A stretch of DNA of 64,000 nucleotides from an uncultured Bacteroidales bacterium (GTDB lineage: Bacteria > Bacteroidota > Bacteroidia > Bacteroidales > ML635J-15). The notes under the pieces were generated by a model, which worked only from the letters and a program-made list of their open reading frames with translations, ran no database searches and was not told the origin of the DNA. The first letter of the stretch is position 1. Every line of letters begins with the position of its first letter. The translations under genes and the position numbers were made by a program. The stretch lies in assembly GCA_937899245.1 (NCBI GenBank), contig CALDKB010000036.1, forward strand, positions 12,043 to 76,042, read 5' to 3'. Of this stretch, positions 53,731 through 62,915 are shown piece after piece.

Positions 53731-53771
53731 AACTTTTTTTTTAAGAATTTAAGAATAGACCAAAAGTTGGT

Positions 53772-53805
53772 GCGAGAAAACTCTCTTTTCTACAATTTTT
53801 CTCGC
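53772..53805. promoter_or_regulatory. Inverted repeat upstream of the ClpP/ClpX cassette
   Basis: GCGAGAAAA at 53772-53780 and TTTTCTCGC at 53797-53805, separated by 16 bases, about 45-75 bases upstream of the 119-residue gene. It could be an operator. Confidence 0.35.
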
Positions 53806-53857
53806 TCATAAAGACATAGAAAATAGGTGCGTAATGCCCACACCTAAATCCATACAA

Positions 53858-53892
53858 AAAAAAAAGTCCCGTCACTTTCGCAACGGGACTTT
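53858..53892 (-). terminator. Terminator of the T9SS cargo gene
   Basis: Minus-strand stem AAAGTCCCGT/ACGGGACTTT with a 10-base loop and a run of at least eight T residues, 22 bases past the stop at 53914. Confidence 0.85.
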
Positions 53893-53913
53893 AGTCTTAT
53901 GCTAAAGATAAAT

Positions 53914-56900
53914 CTATCTGATTACGCTTACCTTGGCAACATTTCCGTTAACCTTAACAAAGTATGTTCCCGATGGAACATTAGAGAGATCAACCTGCTG
54001 ATTTTCTGTTGCATTTTCGATACTTGCAACAACCTGTCCAAGTGCATTTAGAACAACAACAGTCTGTCCTTCTGCATTTACGATATTGATAATGCTACTT
54101 GTTGGATTAGGATAGATTTCTAAAGAATTCATCATTTCCACATCGACAGAAGCATCGCAATCTGCTGTAATGTCATTTACAGACGGATAGTTTACGTACC
54201 ACTTGCTGTAAGAATATTCGACAATACCAGCAGCGCTATAGAATCTGTCCTTTTCAATTGTATATGCATCGTTTGAGAAATTGTGGCTATAAGCAACGGT
54301 ATCGCCAGCAGCATTTACACAGTTCCAGTTTCCGTAAGGCATAGTAGATCCGGTGCTACGAGCGCATTCTACGCGAACATAGCAACCTTCGTAAGCTTCG
54401 CTGTTGGCTTCGTTTATTGTAACATCGATTGGAGTTGCAATACCCATATCAAACATTTCGTAGTTTGTAACATTCTTAAGCTCTGTAAGGCCGTAATACT
54501 CCGTTACCAATGCCTGGAATTTAACAGAATCGCCGATTGCTGGATTGTTGATAGAGTCGAATACCCAGATACCACTCCAAGGAGCAATTTCGTCCTGAAT
54601 TGAATAACCCTTTACTGGACGATATGGAGTATTGATAAAGTTTGAAGTTACAACGCCCTTAACCCAAACAGTCTGGTTCTTCAATGGAGAGTCGCCACTT
54701 TCGTCGGTGGTGTACTGGATATCACGTATTGAAGTGAATGTAGGGCCAGCAAGACTAACTGTGAAAGTAGAAGTTGTAGTTGCTATTGTGGTGTTGTCTG
54801 TTCCAATAAGACTTGCATGAATTGTGTGCTGTCCATCTGTTAAGCCAGTGAATGAGTGTGACAATTCTGTTCCAGAAACAGCTTCTTCCGAGTCAATCGA
54901 AAAAGCAATGCTACCTTCTGTTTCAACAGAAAAGTTGAACACCTGAACGGTTGCTGTAACTGCCGAGGTGTAGATTGTGCTTCCGTTTGCCGGATTTGTT
55001 ATTACGATTGCTGGGCTAACCGATCCTTCAATAACATCTGCAGCTTCACGAGGTTTGATTTCCCATTCGTTAGCATTGTTGTATGTGTTGAGTTCGGCAA
55101 TACCAGTTACGGTATATGAAGTTCCAACAGTTGGTGTGTAGGTCAAACCATATATTTTAATAGGTGTGCCATCGCTCAAAGTCCAGTTTGAAGAATTTGT
55201 AATTGCCGTACAAACACCAGATACAGTAACAAGAACGCTTTCGTAAGCCTCGCCCATATCGCTAACGCTAACAGGAACACCAGCCATTGCCGAGCCAGCG
55301 CCATTGTTAACTATCGAAGTCTGTGATATTTCTGTCAAACCGTAGTATTCAGACACATTACCTGTAACCTTAACGCTATCGTTACATGCAGGAACATTTG
55401 AAGATGCATAAACATAAACAGCAGACCATGCTGCAGCTTCATCCTGTATGTAATATCCCTTTACTGTACCGCTGCTTTTCTTCAAGCCGGTAACAATACC
55501 GCTTACAGTAACAGTCTGTCCTACATAAGGAGATTCTCCACTTGGGTCTTCGGTGTATTGGATATCGCGGATTGCAAGAGTACCGTCTGTGCGAGCGCTG
55601 AACGTAACACTTGTTGTTACAGGTGTTTCCAACGAAACCTCCTCCATATCAACAAGCTCGAAAGCCAATGTGTTGCTACCGTTTGCAAGATTACGGACAA
55701 TAAAAGAAGCTTCTGTTTCAACAAAATATTCTTCGCCTCCGTTCAAAGTATATTTCAACTTGCCATTAACACCAAGGTCAAAATTGTAAACGCGGAAATC
55801 TACATTTACAGAATCAGCCAAAATCAAGGCATCATTAACAGGAGCAAGAACTCTAAGAACAACACCTTCAACATTTTCGTCGATATCGGCCGAACTTCTT
55901 GGCAAAACTACCCAGCCAACATTATAATTTTCCTTGTTTGAATAAGAAAGCACACCGGTAACCGTATAGCTTATATCGGCAGCTGGAGTAAATTCATAGC
56001 AGTCGGCTCCGACATAAATAGTTTCGTTTCCATTGGCAATCTGCCAAGCGCCACCAATTTTAGTTCCGTTGTGAGTTCCGGTAACGGTTACTATCATACC
56101 CTCGTACTGTTCAGCGGCCTGTGAAGGCATAATTTCTACTGGTTCCCAAAGGGTGTTTTCACGGTTAAGTATGTGGAGAGCGACAACATCACCCATTTCG
56201 GTAAGACCGTTATATTCGGTCATTGTACCGCGAAGACGAATAAAATCGCCAAGTTCAACCTGTGTCATATAATCTGGAGAGTATACATATAGTCCGGAAT
56301 ATGTTTCCAAAGCAGACTGAATGTAGAACCCGTAATTAGTCTTTGCGGTTACAATACCTTCTGTTGTTACAGCCTGGTCATTGTATGCGTTTGCATCTTC
56401 TGTTCCCTGAATTGTCGGGATTGTAATTACCGTTGTTCCATAAGGATCATAGTTGACTGTAAGGTCACATGTTACAGGAGTATCAAAAGGAACATCGCCA
56501 TTAAGCAATTCGAAATGAATGGTTGTTTCAATATTATCAGTCGGCAAAGACATCGTAAATGTCGGTGTGTTGAAATACTGTGTAGACTGCTGGCCTTCAA
56601 CGCGAGCAGAAATACTGTATTCGCCCGGCTCTACATTTCTAATCGTTGCCCTAACCTCGAATTCTTCGGTGAGAATGAAAGCACCTGGTGCAGGAGACAC
56701 TATTGTAAGCGAAGGTTCGCTAGACAACGAGCTTTCGTCAACATATAAGCATACAGGACTATATTTTGATGGGTCTGCACTAGTATAGCATGAGAACAAT
56801 GGATTTGCTGTACCATTAGTAACATTCTTGTTGAACTGCATTACGTTGCGGTTTGAAGATCCTGCAGCTATTATTGAACAAACATCACCATTGAAGGTTA

Positions 56901-57324
56901 TATCCCACTCGCCGTTTACATCATTATTTGCCTGTGTCTTCAAATAATTGCTAGAGCTTGAAGCAGCGTAAAGATAACCGGAATTTACGCCATCGAACAA
57001 TGTATAGTAAGAAGCATTGCCTTCGGCAATACCAAGGGTAAGGACAACAGCCTCGCCGTCGACACCAGCAGTTGAATTTGCTGTTGCTTCAGTTGCAGAA
57101 ATTGTATTTCCGTTTACGGTAACAAGATTACCTGCACGATTGTTAGTCTTCTGTCCTCCCATTGCATAAGTTCCAAGTGTTGCGTCAGTAGCAACGATAA
57201 TGTATCTGCCTCCGTCAACGAGCTGATCGGCACTGGTAACTTTTGTAAAGGTTGTCTGTGCAAATGCAGAACTTACAAGCATAAGCAGGCAGTAGAAAAA
57301 TGCCAATGATAAAATTTTCTTCAT
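53914..57324 (-). CDS. Large T9SS-secreted protein with repeated OB-fold-like domains
   Basis: 1136 residues. Signal peptide MKKILSLAFFYCLLMLVSSAFAQ. An N-terminal domain (~25-200) is unnamed. Three related blocks follow, each with an IRDIQYTED-like start and VTVSGIVTG turn (first at about 305, then about 587 and about 880), spaced by Ig-like segments; these resemble DUF5689/OB-fold domains of Bacteroidota secreted proteins. The last ~75 residues (SLEIYPNPTSSIINI and LGQVVASI, SGTYFVKVNG) are a T9SS type A sorting domain, predicting surface attachment or secretion. No catalytic motif is evident. Confidence 0.9.
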   Translation of the reverse strand: MKKILSLAFFYCLLMLVSSAFAQTTFTKVTSADQLVDGGRYIIVATDATLGTYAMGGQKTNNRAGNLVTVNGNTISATEATANSTAGVDGEAVVLTLGIAEGNASYYTLFDGVNSGYLYAASSSSNYLKTQANNDVNGEWDITFNGDVCSIIAAGSSNRNVMQFNKNVTNGTANPLFSCYTSADPSKYSPVCLYVDESSLSSEPSLTIVSPAPGAFILTEEFEVRATIRNVEPGEYSISARVEGQQSTQYFNTPTFTMSLPTDNIETTIHFELLNGDVPFDTPVTCDLTVNYDPYGTTVITIPTIQGTEDANAYNDQAVTTEGIVTAKTNYGFYIQSALETYSGLYVYSPDYMTQVELGDFIRLRGTMTEYNGLTEMGDVVALHILNRENTLWEPVEIMPSQAAEQYEGMIVTVTGTHNGTKIGGAWQIANGNETIYVGADCYEFTPAADISYTVTGVLSYSNKENYNVGWVVLPRSSADIDENVEGVVLRVLAPVNDALILADSVNVDFRVYNFDLGVNGKLKYTLNGGEEYFVETEASFIVRNLANGSNTLAFELVDMEEVSLETPVTTSVTFSARTDGTLAIRDIQYTEDPSGESPYVGQTVTVSGIVTGLKKSSGTVKGYYIQDEAAAWSAVYVYASSNVPACNDSVKVTGNVSEYYGLTEISQTSIVNNGAGSAMAGVPVSVSDMGEAYESVLVTVSGVCTAITNSSNWTLSDGTPIKIYGLTYTPTVGTSYTVTGIAELNTYNNANEWEIKPREAADVIEGSVSPAIVITNPANGSTIYTSAVTATVQVFNFSVETEGSIAFSIDSEEAVSGTELSHSFTGLTDGQHTIHASLIGTDNTTIATTTSTFTVSLAGPTFTSIRDIQYTTDESGDSPLKNQTVWVKGVVTSNFINTPYRPVKGYSIQDEIAPWSGIWVFDSINNPAIGDSVKFQALVTEYYGLTELKNVTNYEMFDMGIATPIDVTINEANSEAYEGCYVRVECARSTGSTMPYGNWNCVNAAGDTVAYSHNFSNDAYTIEKDRFYSAAGIVEYSYSKWYVNYPSVNDITADCDASVDVEMMNSLEIYPNPTSSIINIVNAEGQTVVVLNALGQVVASIENATENQQVDLSNVPSGTYFVKVNGNVAKVSVIR

Positions 57325-57358
57325 AATTATTTGAATTAAATGTTATACCTCTATAAAC

Positions 57359-57389
57359 ACAAAAAAGAACCTATCCGCAGATAGGTTCT
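57359..57389 (-). terminator. Terminator after the zinc-ribbon gene
   Basis: Perfect 10-bp stem AGAACCTATC/GATAGGTTCT with a 4-base loop and a T run on the minus strand, 15 bases past the stop at 57404. Confidence 0.85.
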
Positions 57390-57403
57390 CTTTATGAAGA
57401 CTT

Positions 57404-58150
57404 TTACTTTTCCAAAATTTCTGGATCCACAAGGATACGTCCGCAATATTCGCAAGGGATAACCTTCTTTGCAGACTTAATATCAAGCTGCCTCTGAGGT
57501 GGGATCTTGTTATAGCATCCGCCGCAAGCGTCACGTTCGATAGAAACAACTGCAAGCTTGTTTTGTGCGTTGTTACGTATACGAGTATATGCGAAAAGAA
57601 GACGAGGCTCGATGCTCTCCGATATTTCTTCACGCTCCTTATTAAGATTTTCCTCTTCGGTCTTGGTTTCTGCGATGATACCTTCTAGTTCAACTTTTTT
57701 CATCTCCAAGTCATTGCGGCGTTCTTCAAGACGAGCTTTAGACTCTTCGATAAGGCTGTTTAGCTTTTCTATTTCTTCCTTGCTTACCCTGATGCACTTT
57801 TCAGAAAGTTCAATGTCGAGACCCTGATTTTCAATTTCCTTTGTCAAGGCATCGAATTCACGGTTATTTCTAACATTGTTCTGCTGTTCCTGATATTTTT
57901 TCATCTGGGAATCAGCTTCCATTCTCTTGCGTTCTGATTCGGAAATCTTTGCGTTAAAGTTCTTAATTTCCTGCTTGTAGTTGCTGATACGAGTTTCAAG
58001 GCCTGCTATTTCATCTTCAAGGTCGCGTACTTCCAAAGGAAGTTCACCTCTTAAGGTCTTTATCTCATCAAGCTTTGAATCAACAAGTTGGAGTTTGTAC
58101 AAGTTTTTCAACTTTTCGGTTACAGTAAGTTCGTTTTTATTATCTGCCAT
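57404..58150 (-). CDS. Coiled-coil and C4 zinc-ribbon protein (CT398-like)
   Basis: 248 residues: a long coiled coil over about residues 30-185, then ACGGCYNKIPPQRQLDI and VIPCEYCGRILVD, four cysteines forming a zinc ribbon. This architecture matches the DUF164/CT398 family, which associates with flagellar and type III or transcription factors in other bacteria; the role in Bacteroidota is not fixed. It follows nif3 by a base or two, the conserved Bacteroidota pair. Confidence 0.9.
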   Translation of the reverse strand: MADNKNELTVTEKLKNLYKLQLVDSKLDEIKTLRGELPLEVRDLEDEIAGLETRISNYKQEIKNFNAKISESERKRMEADSQMKKYQEQQNNVRNNREFDALTKEIENQGLDIELSEKCIRVSKEEIEKLNSLIEESKARLEERRNDLEMKKVELEGIIAETKTEEENLNKEREEISESIEPRLLFAYTRIRNNAQNKLAVVSIERDACGGCYNKIPPQRQLDIKSAKKVIPCEYCGRILVDPEILEK

Positions 58151-58151
58151 C

Positions 58152-59246
58152 TCAATAATTATTTATCGGATTCGTATTTATTTCTGAAAAATAGGTTGCA
58201 AAGTTAGTATTTTTTTTGACAACTATGTCATAAAAAATTTCTTTTGTAAACTGCTCGCTTTCATAATGTCCAATATCCATAAGCAAAACCTTGCCAGCGG
58301 CAAGGAACCAGTCGTGATATTTGACATCAGCCGTGATGTAAGCATCTGCGCCACAATCAATTACATCGCGAATATAAGAAGCTCCGCTACCACCGCAAAC
58401 TGCAATTCTACGAACTTTGCGCCCACTTAGTGCACTATGGCGAATGTTGCCGACATTAAATTTCAGTTTCACCGTTTCTAGCAAATCCTCCTCGGAAATT
58501 TCGGATTCAAGTTCGCCAATAGCGCCTAGACCAACCTGAGCCCACTTGTTTTCGAGCGAAAATATATCGAATGCCGGCTCCTCGTAGGGATGAACCTTCA
58601 ACATAGACGAAACAACACGGCTTACATTGTAAGCAGGGCAAATGACTTCAACCTTGACCTCGTTTTCGGCATGGCTCTCTCCGATTTTACCTACATAAGG
58701 ATTGCATGTTTCTCCGGCCCTAAAAGTTCCGCAGCCTTCTACATTGAAACTGCATTCGTCGTAGGCGCCAATAGTACCCGCACCTGCCGAAAACATAGCC
58801 CTGCGAACATCATCGACTTGAGCAACAGGAACATATACCGAAATTTTCTTCAATATATGCTTTTCAGGGTCTATTACAGTACAATTTTTCAGTCCGAGTT
58901 TTTCGCACATCTTCATGCTGACACCATTTTTGGCCTTGTCGAAATTTGTATGTCCGCAATAAATGGAAATATTGTTCTGCAATGCCTTGATTATTGACTT
59001 CTCGACATCACTACGTCCTGTTATCTTCTTTATATTCGGGAAAATAAGCGGATGATGAGAAACAATCATGTTGCAACCTTTGGCAATGGCCTCATCGACG
59101 ACCTCGAGCACAACATCAACGCACAAAAGCACTCCGCAAATCTCAGCTTCAGGGAAACCGACATTTAGTCCCGCATTGTCGTAGCTTTCTTGCAACGACG
59201 GAGGGGCAAAAGCATCTAATTCAGCAACTAAGTCCTTAACTTTCAT
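58152..59246 (-). CDS. Nif3-like dinuclear metal center protein (DUF34)
   Basis: 364 residues. MIVSHHPLIFPNIKKITG (His-rich metal ligands) and YCGHTNFDKAKNGVSMKMCEKLGL are the Nif3/DUF34 signatures, and a central ~100-residue insertion (PII-like domain, as in YqfO-type proteins) precedes VCGGSGASYIRDVIDCGADAYITADVKYHDW. The protein forms hexameric rings in relatives; the substrate is debated. It shares its ATG with the end of the MerR gene. Confidence 0.93.
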   Translation of the reverse strand: MKVKDLVAELDAFAPPSLQESYDNAGLNVGFPEAEICGVLLCVDVVLEVVDEAIAKGCNMIVSHHPLIFPNIKKITGRSDVEKSIIKALQNNISIYCGHTNFDKAKNGVSMKMCEKLGLKNCTVIDPEKHILKKISVYVPVAQVDDVRRAMFSAGAGTIGAYDECSFNVEGCGTFRAGETCNPYVGKIGESHAENEVKVEVICPAYNVSRVVSSMLKVHPYEEPAFDIFSLENKWAQVGLGAIGELESEISEEDLLETVKLKFNVGNIRHSALSGRKVRRIAVCGGSGASYIRDVIDCGADAYITADVKYHDWFLAAGKVLLMDIGHYESEQFTKEIFYDIVVKKNTNFATYFSEINTNPINNY

Positions 59247-59593
59247 TACATTTCGTCCCTAATGCCGATAAGTGTTTCCTTTATGCTTTCAAGACGCTTT
59301 ACGAGTTCCATATTGGCTTCAACCTCGCTTTTGTTCTTCGAAAGTTTCTTCTTTGCACCTTCGAGAGTCATTCCGCAGTCCTTAACCAGATATTTTATCT
59401 GCTTCAGCACCTCAATGTCCTTCATTGTGAACTGTCGGTTGCCCTTGGCAGTACGTTGCGCCTTTATAAACGAATCGAATTCCTTTTCCCAAAAACGGAT
59501 GTTCGACTCGGCAATGTCAAGGTACGATGCCACTTCGCTTATCGAATAATAAAGCTTGTTGGGATTGAATTCCGTTGATTTTTCCTTTGCCAT
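59246..59593 (-). CDS. MerR-family transcriptional regulator
   Basis: 115 residues: LYYSISEVASYLDIAESNIRFWEKEF is the winged helix-turn-helix with the conserved RFWE, RQFTMKDIEVLKQIKYLVKDCGMTLEGAKKKL the second helical unit. No metal-binding cysteines or long effector domain are present. It heads an operon with nif3 and the zinc-ribbon gene. A TATTTTTG box at 59615-59622 lies just upstream. Confidence 0.92.
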   Translation of the reverse strand: MAKEKSTEFNPNKLYYSISEVASYLDIAESNIRFWEKEFDSFIKAQRTAKGNRQFTMKDIEVLKQIKYLVKDCGMTLEGAKKKLSKNKSEVEANMELVKRLESIKETLIGIRDEM

Positions 59594-59614
59594 GACAATT
59601 GTAATTTATGGTTG

Positions 59615-59622
59615 CAAAAATA
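59615..59622 (-). promoter_or_regulatory. -7 box (TATTTTTG) of merR-nif3-zinc ribbon operon
   Basis: Matches TAnnTTTG, 22 bases before the ATG at 59593. The -33 element is not clear. Confidence 0.4.
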
Positions 59623-59650
59623 AAAAAAAAGTTTCTATGGCAGAAGCAGT

Positions 59651-59821
59651 TTAAAAGTTTCTCGCTGATGCTGGTTCTATGACTACGCCGTTTTTAAAGT
59701 TACTGGCGAGCAGTGCGCTGACTACGGTATCGCTCCTTGCAAAAAACTTGAATTCGTACTCCGTTGCACTGTCGTTTGCCGTACAGAATATCGGTTCGCC
59801 ATATTGTATAGTATGTCCGGC
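59651..59821 (-). pseudogene. Possible 3' remnant of a lost gene
   Basis: A 56-codon minus-strand frame with no start codon, bounded by TAA stops, reads like real protein: GEPIFCTANDSATEYEFKFF and then ARSDTVVSALLASNFKNGVV. Most other frames here are interrupted by stops. Identity unknown. Confidence 0.35.
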
Positions 59822-60017
59822 TTACTGTTTGGGCAGACAAATCATTGGTAAATAATAAAAATAGATATTATGTATTTAAACGACATATTACCAATAGTTT
59901 CCCTAAAATATCTGTTTAACAAATACCCCATAGTAAATATTATTGTATTCTCGACAAAGAAAAAACAATAATTTATAATTGCAAATATATTTTATATAGA
60001 GTTTGTTATATTAATTT

Positions 60018-60950
60018 TTAGTATTCCATTTCCTTTCCAAAATCATCTTTCGTAAGTCTTTTGCCGTTGTATGTAAGCGTATCGGCAAGACGGATGGAAT
60101 GCTTCTTCAGCCCATTGCTGAAATACAGGTAGATGTTGATGTATTCGTTGAGAAAAGTGCTGATGTTTTCGGCAGTAACGGTAATTTTTGCTTCGATGAT
60201 AGTGGAAATTTCCTGCTGGAAAATCGGATAGTTGCCACGCTGACCGAAAACGCTGTAGATGCCTTCGTGGCGAACAAACGCCGACTTCAGCGGCTGGTTG
60301 GTTTCCTCGAAAAGTGCCGACGGAAAAGCAATTTCCACCTTGTAATCGCGCTCGACAATATTTCCAGCATTGCGAATCATAAACTTCGGATAAAAATTTA
60401 CCGACGTGAACTTTCCGCCGCCAAGCGTTGGAATGCCATTTATGTTTGAAACACCAAGGAATTCCAAGTCGCAAGTGCTGATTTTCATATACGCGGAACG
60501 AATTTCGGACTCGTTCATTACCAAACATTTGCCTTTCTGCCAACGATAAAACTTGCTATCGGCAAACTGGTGTGGCGCATCGTTATTGATCGGAATGCTT
60601 ATATGAATAATTTTTCCTTCCGAATCGGGCATTTTGCAAATGTTTACCGACAAATCTTTTATCGGTCTGTCGATTTGCGACTGAATCTCGTGAAAAATCC
60701 AGTCGTTGCTCTTGTCGAAGCCGCAAACCGGCTCAAAACACTCGGCGCGCTGTCGCTTCTGCGCAATGCCGAATATCAGTTCGCCGCCACCAAAATTTGC
60801 TATTGCCGACACCATTTTTGCTAATTTTGTCATTGTTGCAACAGAAACATTCCACTGCGAACCGCCGACAAACCACAACGAATCGTGACTGTGGACCTTG
60901 TCGTCGACAAGATTTTTGTAATAGTCGAATGAGCGTGATTCTATCTGCAT
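60018..60950 (-). CDS. AlbA_2/Schlafen-like DNA-binding-domain protein
   Basis: 310 residues. The first half holds SQWNVSVATMTKLAKMVSAIANFGGGELIFGIAQKR, in which the ANFGGGELIFGI core is the signature of the AlbA_2/divergent AAA domain (SLFN group), and HISIPINNDAPHQFADSKFYRWQKGKCLVMNESEIRSAY matches its end. The second half (from ~170) is beta-rich without a recognised domain. Most family members are putative transcriptional regulators or nucleases. It starts 3 bases after the pfkB stop, and its target is unknown. Confidence 0.78.
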   Translation of the reverse strand: MQIESRSFDYYKNLVDDKVHSHDSLWFVGGSQWNVSVATMTKLAKMVSAIANFGGGELIFGIAQKRQRAECFEPVCGFDKSNDWIFHEIQSQIDRPIKDLSVNICKMPDSEGKIIHISIPINNDAPHQFADSKFYRWQKGKCLVMNESEIRSAYMKISTCDLEFLGVSNINGIPTLGGGKFTSVNFYPKFMIRNAGNIVERDYKVEIAFPSALFEETNQPLKSAFVRHEGIYSVFGQRGNYPIFQQEISTIIEAKITVTAENISTFLNEYINIYLYFSNGLKKHSIRLADTLTYNGKRLTKDDFGKEMEY

Positions 60951-60953
60951 TTT

Positions 60954-61877
60954 CTATGCGTCAAAAGATGAAATAAAATCCTGATCGATAAAGTTTTCGT
61001 AGCTCATGCACACATGGCCGGCAAAACTTATTGCACAATATATTATTCTTCGCCATGTATCGAGCGACAATGTCTGCAAATCGGACGCATAAACATTCTG
61101 CCTGATAAGTCCGTAAATCAATCCTGCATTAAAGCTGTCGCCAGCGCCCACGGTAGAAACAGGTGTTATACGTGGCACATCGAAAATCTTATGGAAATCG
61201 GGAGTGAAAAGATTTACACCATACTTATTGGCCGTATAAATGAAATTACTGCATCCATACTGCTTGACAATATCGTTGGTATCGAGAGCCGAATTCGAGT
61301 TGAAAATCAATTGGAAATCCTCGTTTGAACCTTTAGTTATATCGGCTATAGCAAGATTTTCCTTTATCAGCGGCAATGCGCGCTCGCGGTCCTTCAAGTG
61401 TGATGGACGGAAATTTGGATCGTAAACCAACAATGCACCGGCTTCCTTTGCCTGATGCAAGCATCTCATCAGATCTTCGCGAACATCGGCCTTTATGGAT
61501 GTAAACGAACCGAAAAGAACAATGTCGTCGTGCTTCACTTCGGGGAAAGTTACCTTTATCTCACCATTTACGCGAATCTTGTAAAAACTATAAGCCGGCT
61601 CGCGGGTATCGTACAAGAAAGCCAGAGCCATACGCGACTTAGCATCGTTGTAAAGAGTCAGATATTTGGTCGACACGTTGTTATCTGCAAGAAAATCGGC
61701 AATAATGTTACCGATTTCATCGTTTGCCTGGTCGCCAACCACATAAACCTTCTCGCCCAAACGGCCCAACGAAACTGCGGTATTCAGCACCGGACCGCCC
61801 GGACACGATTCTACGGCCTTGCCATTACGGAAAATAATGTCGTAGATGGTTTCGCCAATACAGTAAATCTTTCGCAT
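60954..61877 (-). CDS. PfkB-family carbohydrate kinase
   Basis: About 307 residues. CPGGPVLNTAVSLGRLGEKVYVVG is the substrate loop and VSTVGAGDSFNAGLIYGLI the conserved ATP/catalytic Asp loop (GAGDSF). Resembles fructokinases/ribokinase-family sugar kinases; the exact sugar is not assigned. The ATG at 61875-61877 is used because a TATCTTTG box (61896-61903) overlaps the longest start. Confidence 0.92.
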   Translation of the reverse strand: MRKIYCIGETIYDIIFRNGKAVESCPGGPVLNTAVSLGRLGEKVYVVGDQANDEIGNIIADFLADNNVSTKYLTLYNDAKSRMALAFLYDTREPAYSFYKIRVNGEIKVTFPEVKHDDIVLFGSFTSIKADVREDLMRCLHQAKEAGALLVYDPNFRPSHLKDRERALPLIKENLAIADITKGSNEDFQLIFNSNSALDTNDIVKQYGCSNFIYTANKYGVNLFTPDFHKIFDVPRITPVSTVGAGDSFNAGLIYGLIRQNVYASDLQTLSLDTWRRIIYCAISFAGHVCMSYENFIDQDFISSFDA

Positions 61878-61895
61878 AGTGTAAATTTGAAAGTG

Positions 61896-61903
61896 CAAAG
61901 ATA
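61896..61903 (-). promoter_or_regulatory. -7 box (TATCTTTG) of pfkB
   Basis: Perfect TAnnTTTG, 18 bases before the chosen ATG; the -33 TTG is not clear. Confidence 0.45.
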
Positions 61904-61978
61904 AGGAAATTGTTTGAATGGCTAAAGCCGTTTGAAGATTTGACGCTGCGCTGTTTGATATGATTTGACAATAGTTCG

Positions 61979-62014
61979 TAAACTATTTCAAAACTATTTC
62001 AAAGTATTTCAAAG
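61979..62014. repeat. Three tandem copies of a TATTTCAAA unit
   Basis: Units of about 10-11 bases, one helical turn apart, immediately upstream of the trmB -7 box. Confidence 0.4.
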
Positions 62015-62022
62015 TACTTTCT

Positions 62023-62030
62023 TACCTTTG
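62023..62030 (+). promoter_or_regulatory. -7 box (TACCTTTG) of trmB
   Basis: Perfect TAnnTTTG, 24 bases before the ATG. No -33 TTG at 19 bp, but three tandem TATTTCAAA units occupy the upstream position. Confidence 0.5.
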
Positions 62031-62054
62031 TCACCACAAAAAAAATAAAATACG

Positions 62055-62762
62055 ATGAGCGCGAAGAACAAACTTTTCAAATTTGCACAAAACGAGACAT
62101 ATCCACATCTTTTCCAGCCGAAATTCACATACGAAGGCAGTGAAGAACTTGAATTCAAGTCGAAATGGAATGAAATGTTCTTTCACAACGACAATCCTCT
62201 GACAGTTGAACTTGGCTGTGGCAAGGGTGAATATTCGGTAGCAATGGCTCGCGAAATTCCAACGGGAAATTTCATCGGAGTCGATATCAAAGGAGCACGC
62301 TTATGGCGCGGGGCAACCGATTCGTTTGAAGCAGAAATGAAAAACATTGCTTTTGTCCGCACTCGTGTGGAATATACACCAAAATGCTTTGGCAAAGACG
62401 AAGTGTCGGAAATATGGATAACCTTCCCAGACCCGCAACTCGGTCCTAAGAGCAAACACAAGAAACGTCTGACTTCATCGAGATTTCTAACATATTACCA
62501 AAACTTTCTCGTTGACAACGGAATTGTGAACCTTAAAACCGACGACGACACTCTCTACGAATACACAAAGGGAATCATTGAGCACAACAACCTTCCGCTG
62601 CTAATCGACACCAACAACCTATACGAATCGGAGCACTATACAGGTTTTCTCACCTTAAAAACTCATTACGAAAAGATGTGGAACAAGGAAAACCGCACTA
62701 TAAAATATTTACGCTTCCGCCTGCCACAGAACGTTGTGCTTGAAGAAATGCCAGAAGAATAA
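62055..62762 (+). CDS. trmB: tRNA (guanine46-N7)-methyltransferase
   Basis: SAM-dependent Rossmann methyltransferase. 235 residues: VELGCGKGEYSVAMA (SAM loop), FIGVDIKGARLWRG, and WITFPDPQLGPKSKHKKRL, the TrmB FPDPW..KK.H.KRRL catalytic motif with a Gln in place of Trp. C-terminal GFLTLKTHYEKMW closes the family pattern. Confidence 0.94.
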   Translation: MSAKNKLFKFAQNETYPHLFQPKFTYEGSEELEFKSKWNEMFFHNDNPLTVELGCGKGEYSVAMAREIPTGNFIGVDIKGARLWRGATDSFEAEMKNIAFVRTRVEYTPKCFGKDEVSEIWITFPDPQLGPKSKHKKRLTSSRFLTYYQNFLVDNGIVNLKTDDDTLYEYTKGIIEHNNLPLLIDTNNLYESEHYTGFLTLKTHYEKMWNKENRTIKYLRFRLPQNVVLEEMPEE

Positions 62763-62915
62763 TGGCTGCTCGGTTTCCGCCTCCGCACACTGCGTTCCCT
62801 GAGCGACTTGTGCTGAGCGTAGCCGAAGTAAGCCGAATGGGAGTTAGTCGAAGCGTAGGTTAACGAAATGTTTTACGTGGCTCCGCCAACCATAGAAACC
62901 CAGAAACACAGCAAC
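62763..62915. other. 153-base gap with repeat-like sequence
   Basis: Gene-free stretch between trmB and truA. CCTGAGCGACTTGTGCTGAGCG contains two CTGAGCG copies, a pattern resembling dispersed palindromic sequences in this phylum; no terminator stem is certain. Confidence 0.3.

Larger units (their letters stand above)
59594..60017. other. 424-base stretch with a gene remnant
   Basis: Apart from the promoter box for merR (59615-59622), it holds a minus-strand open fragment at 59651-59821 and then AT-rich sequence (59830-60017) in which I see no gene. Confidence 0.5.
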
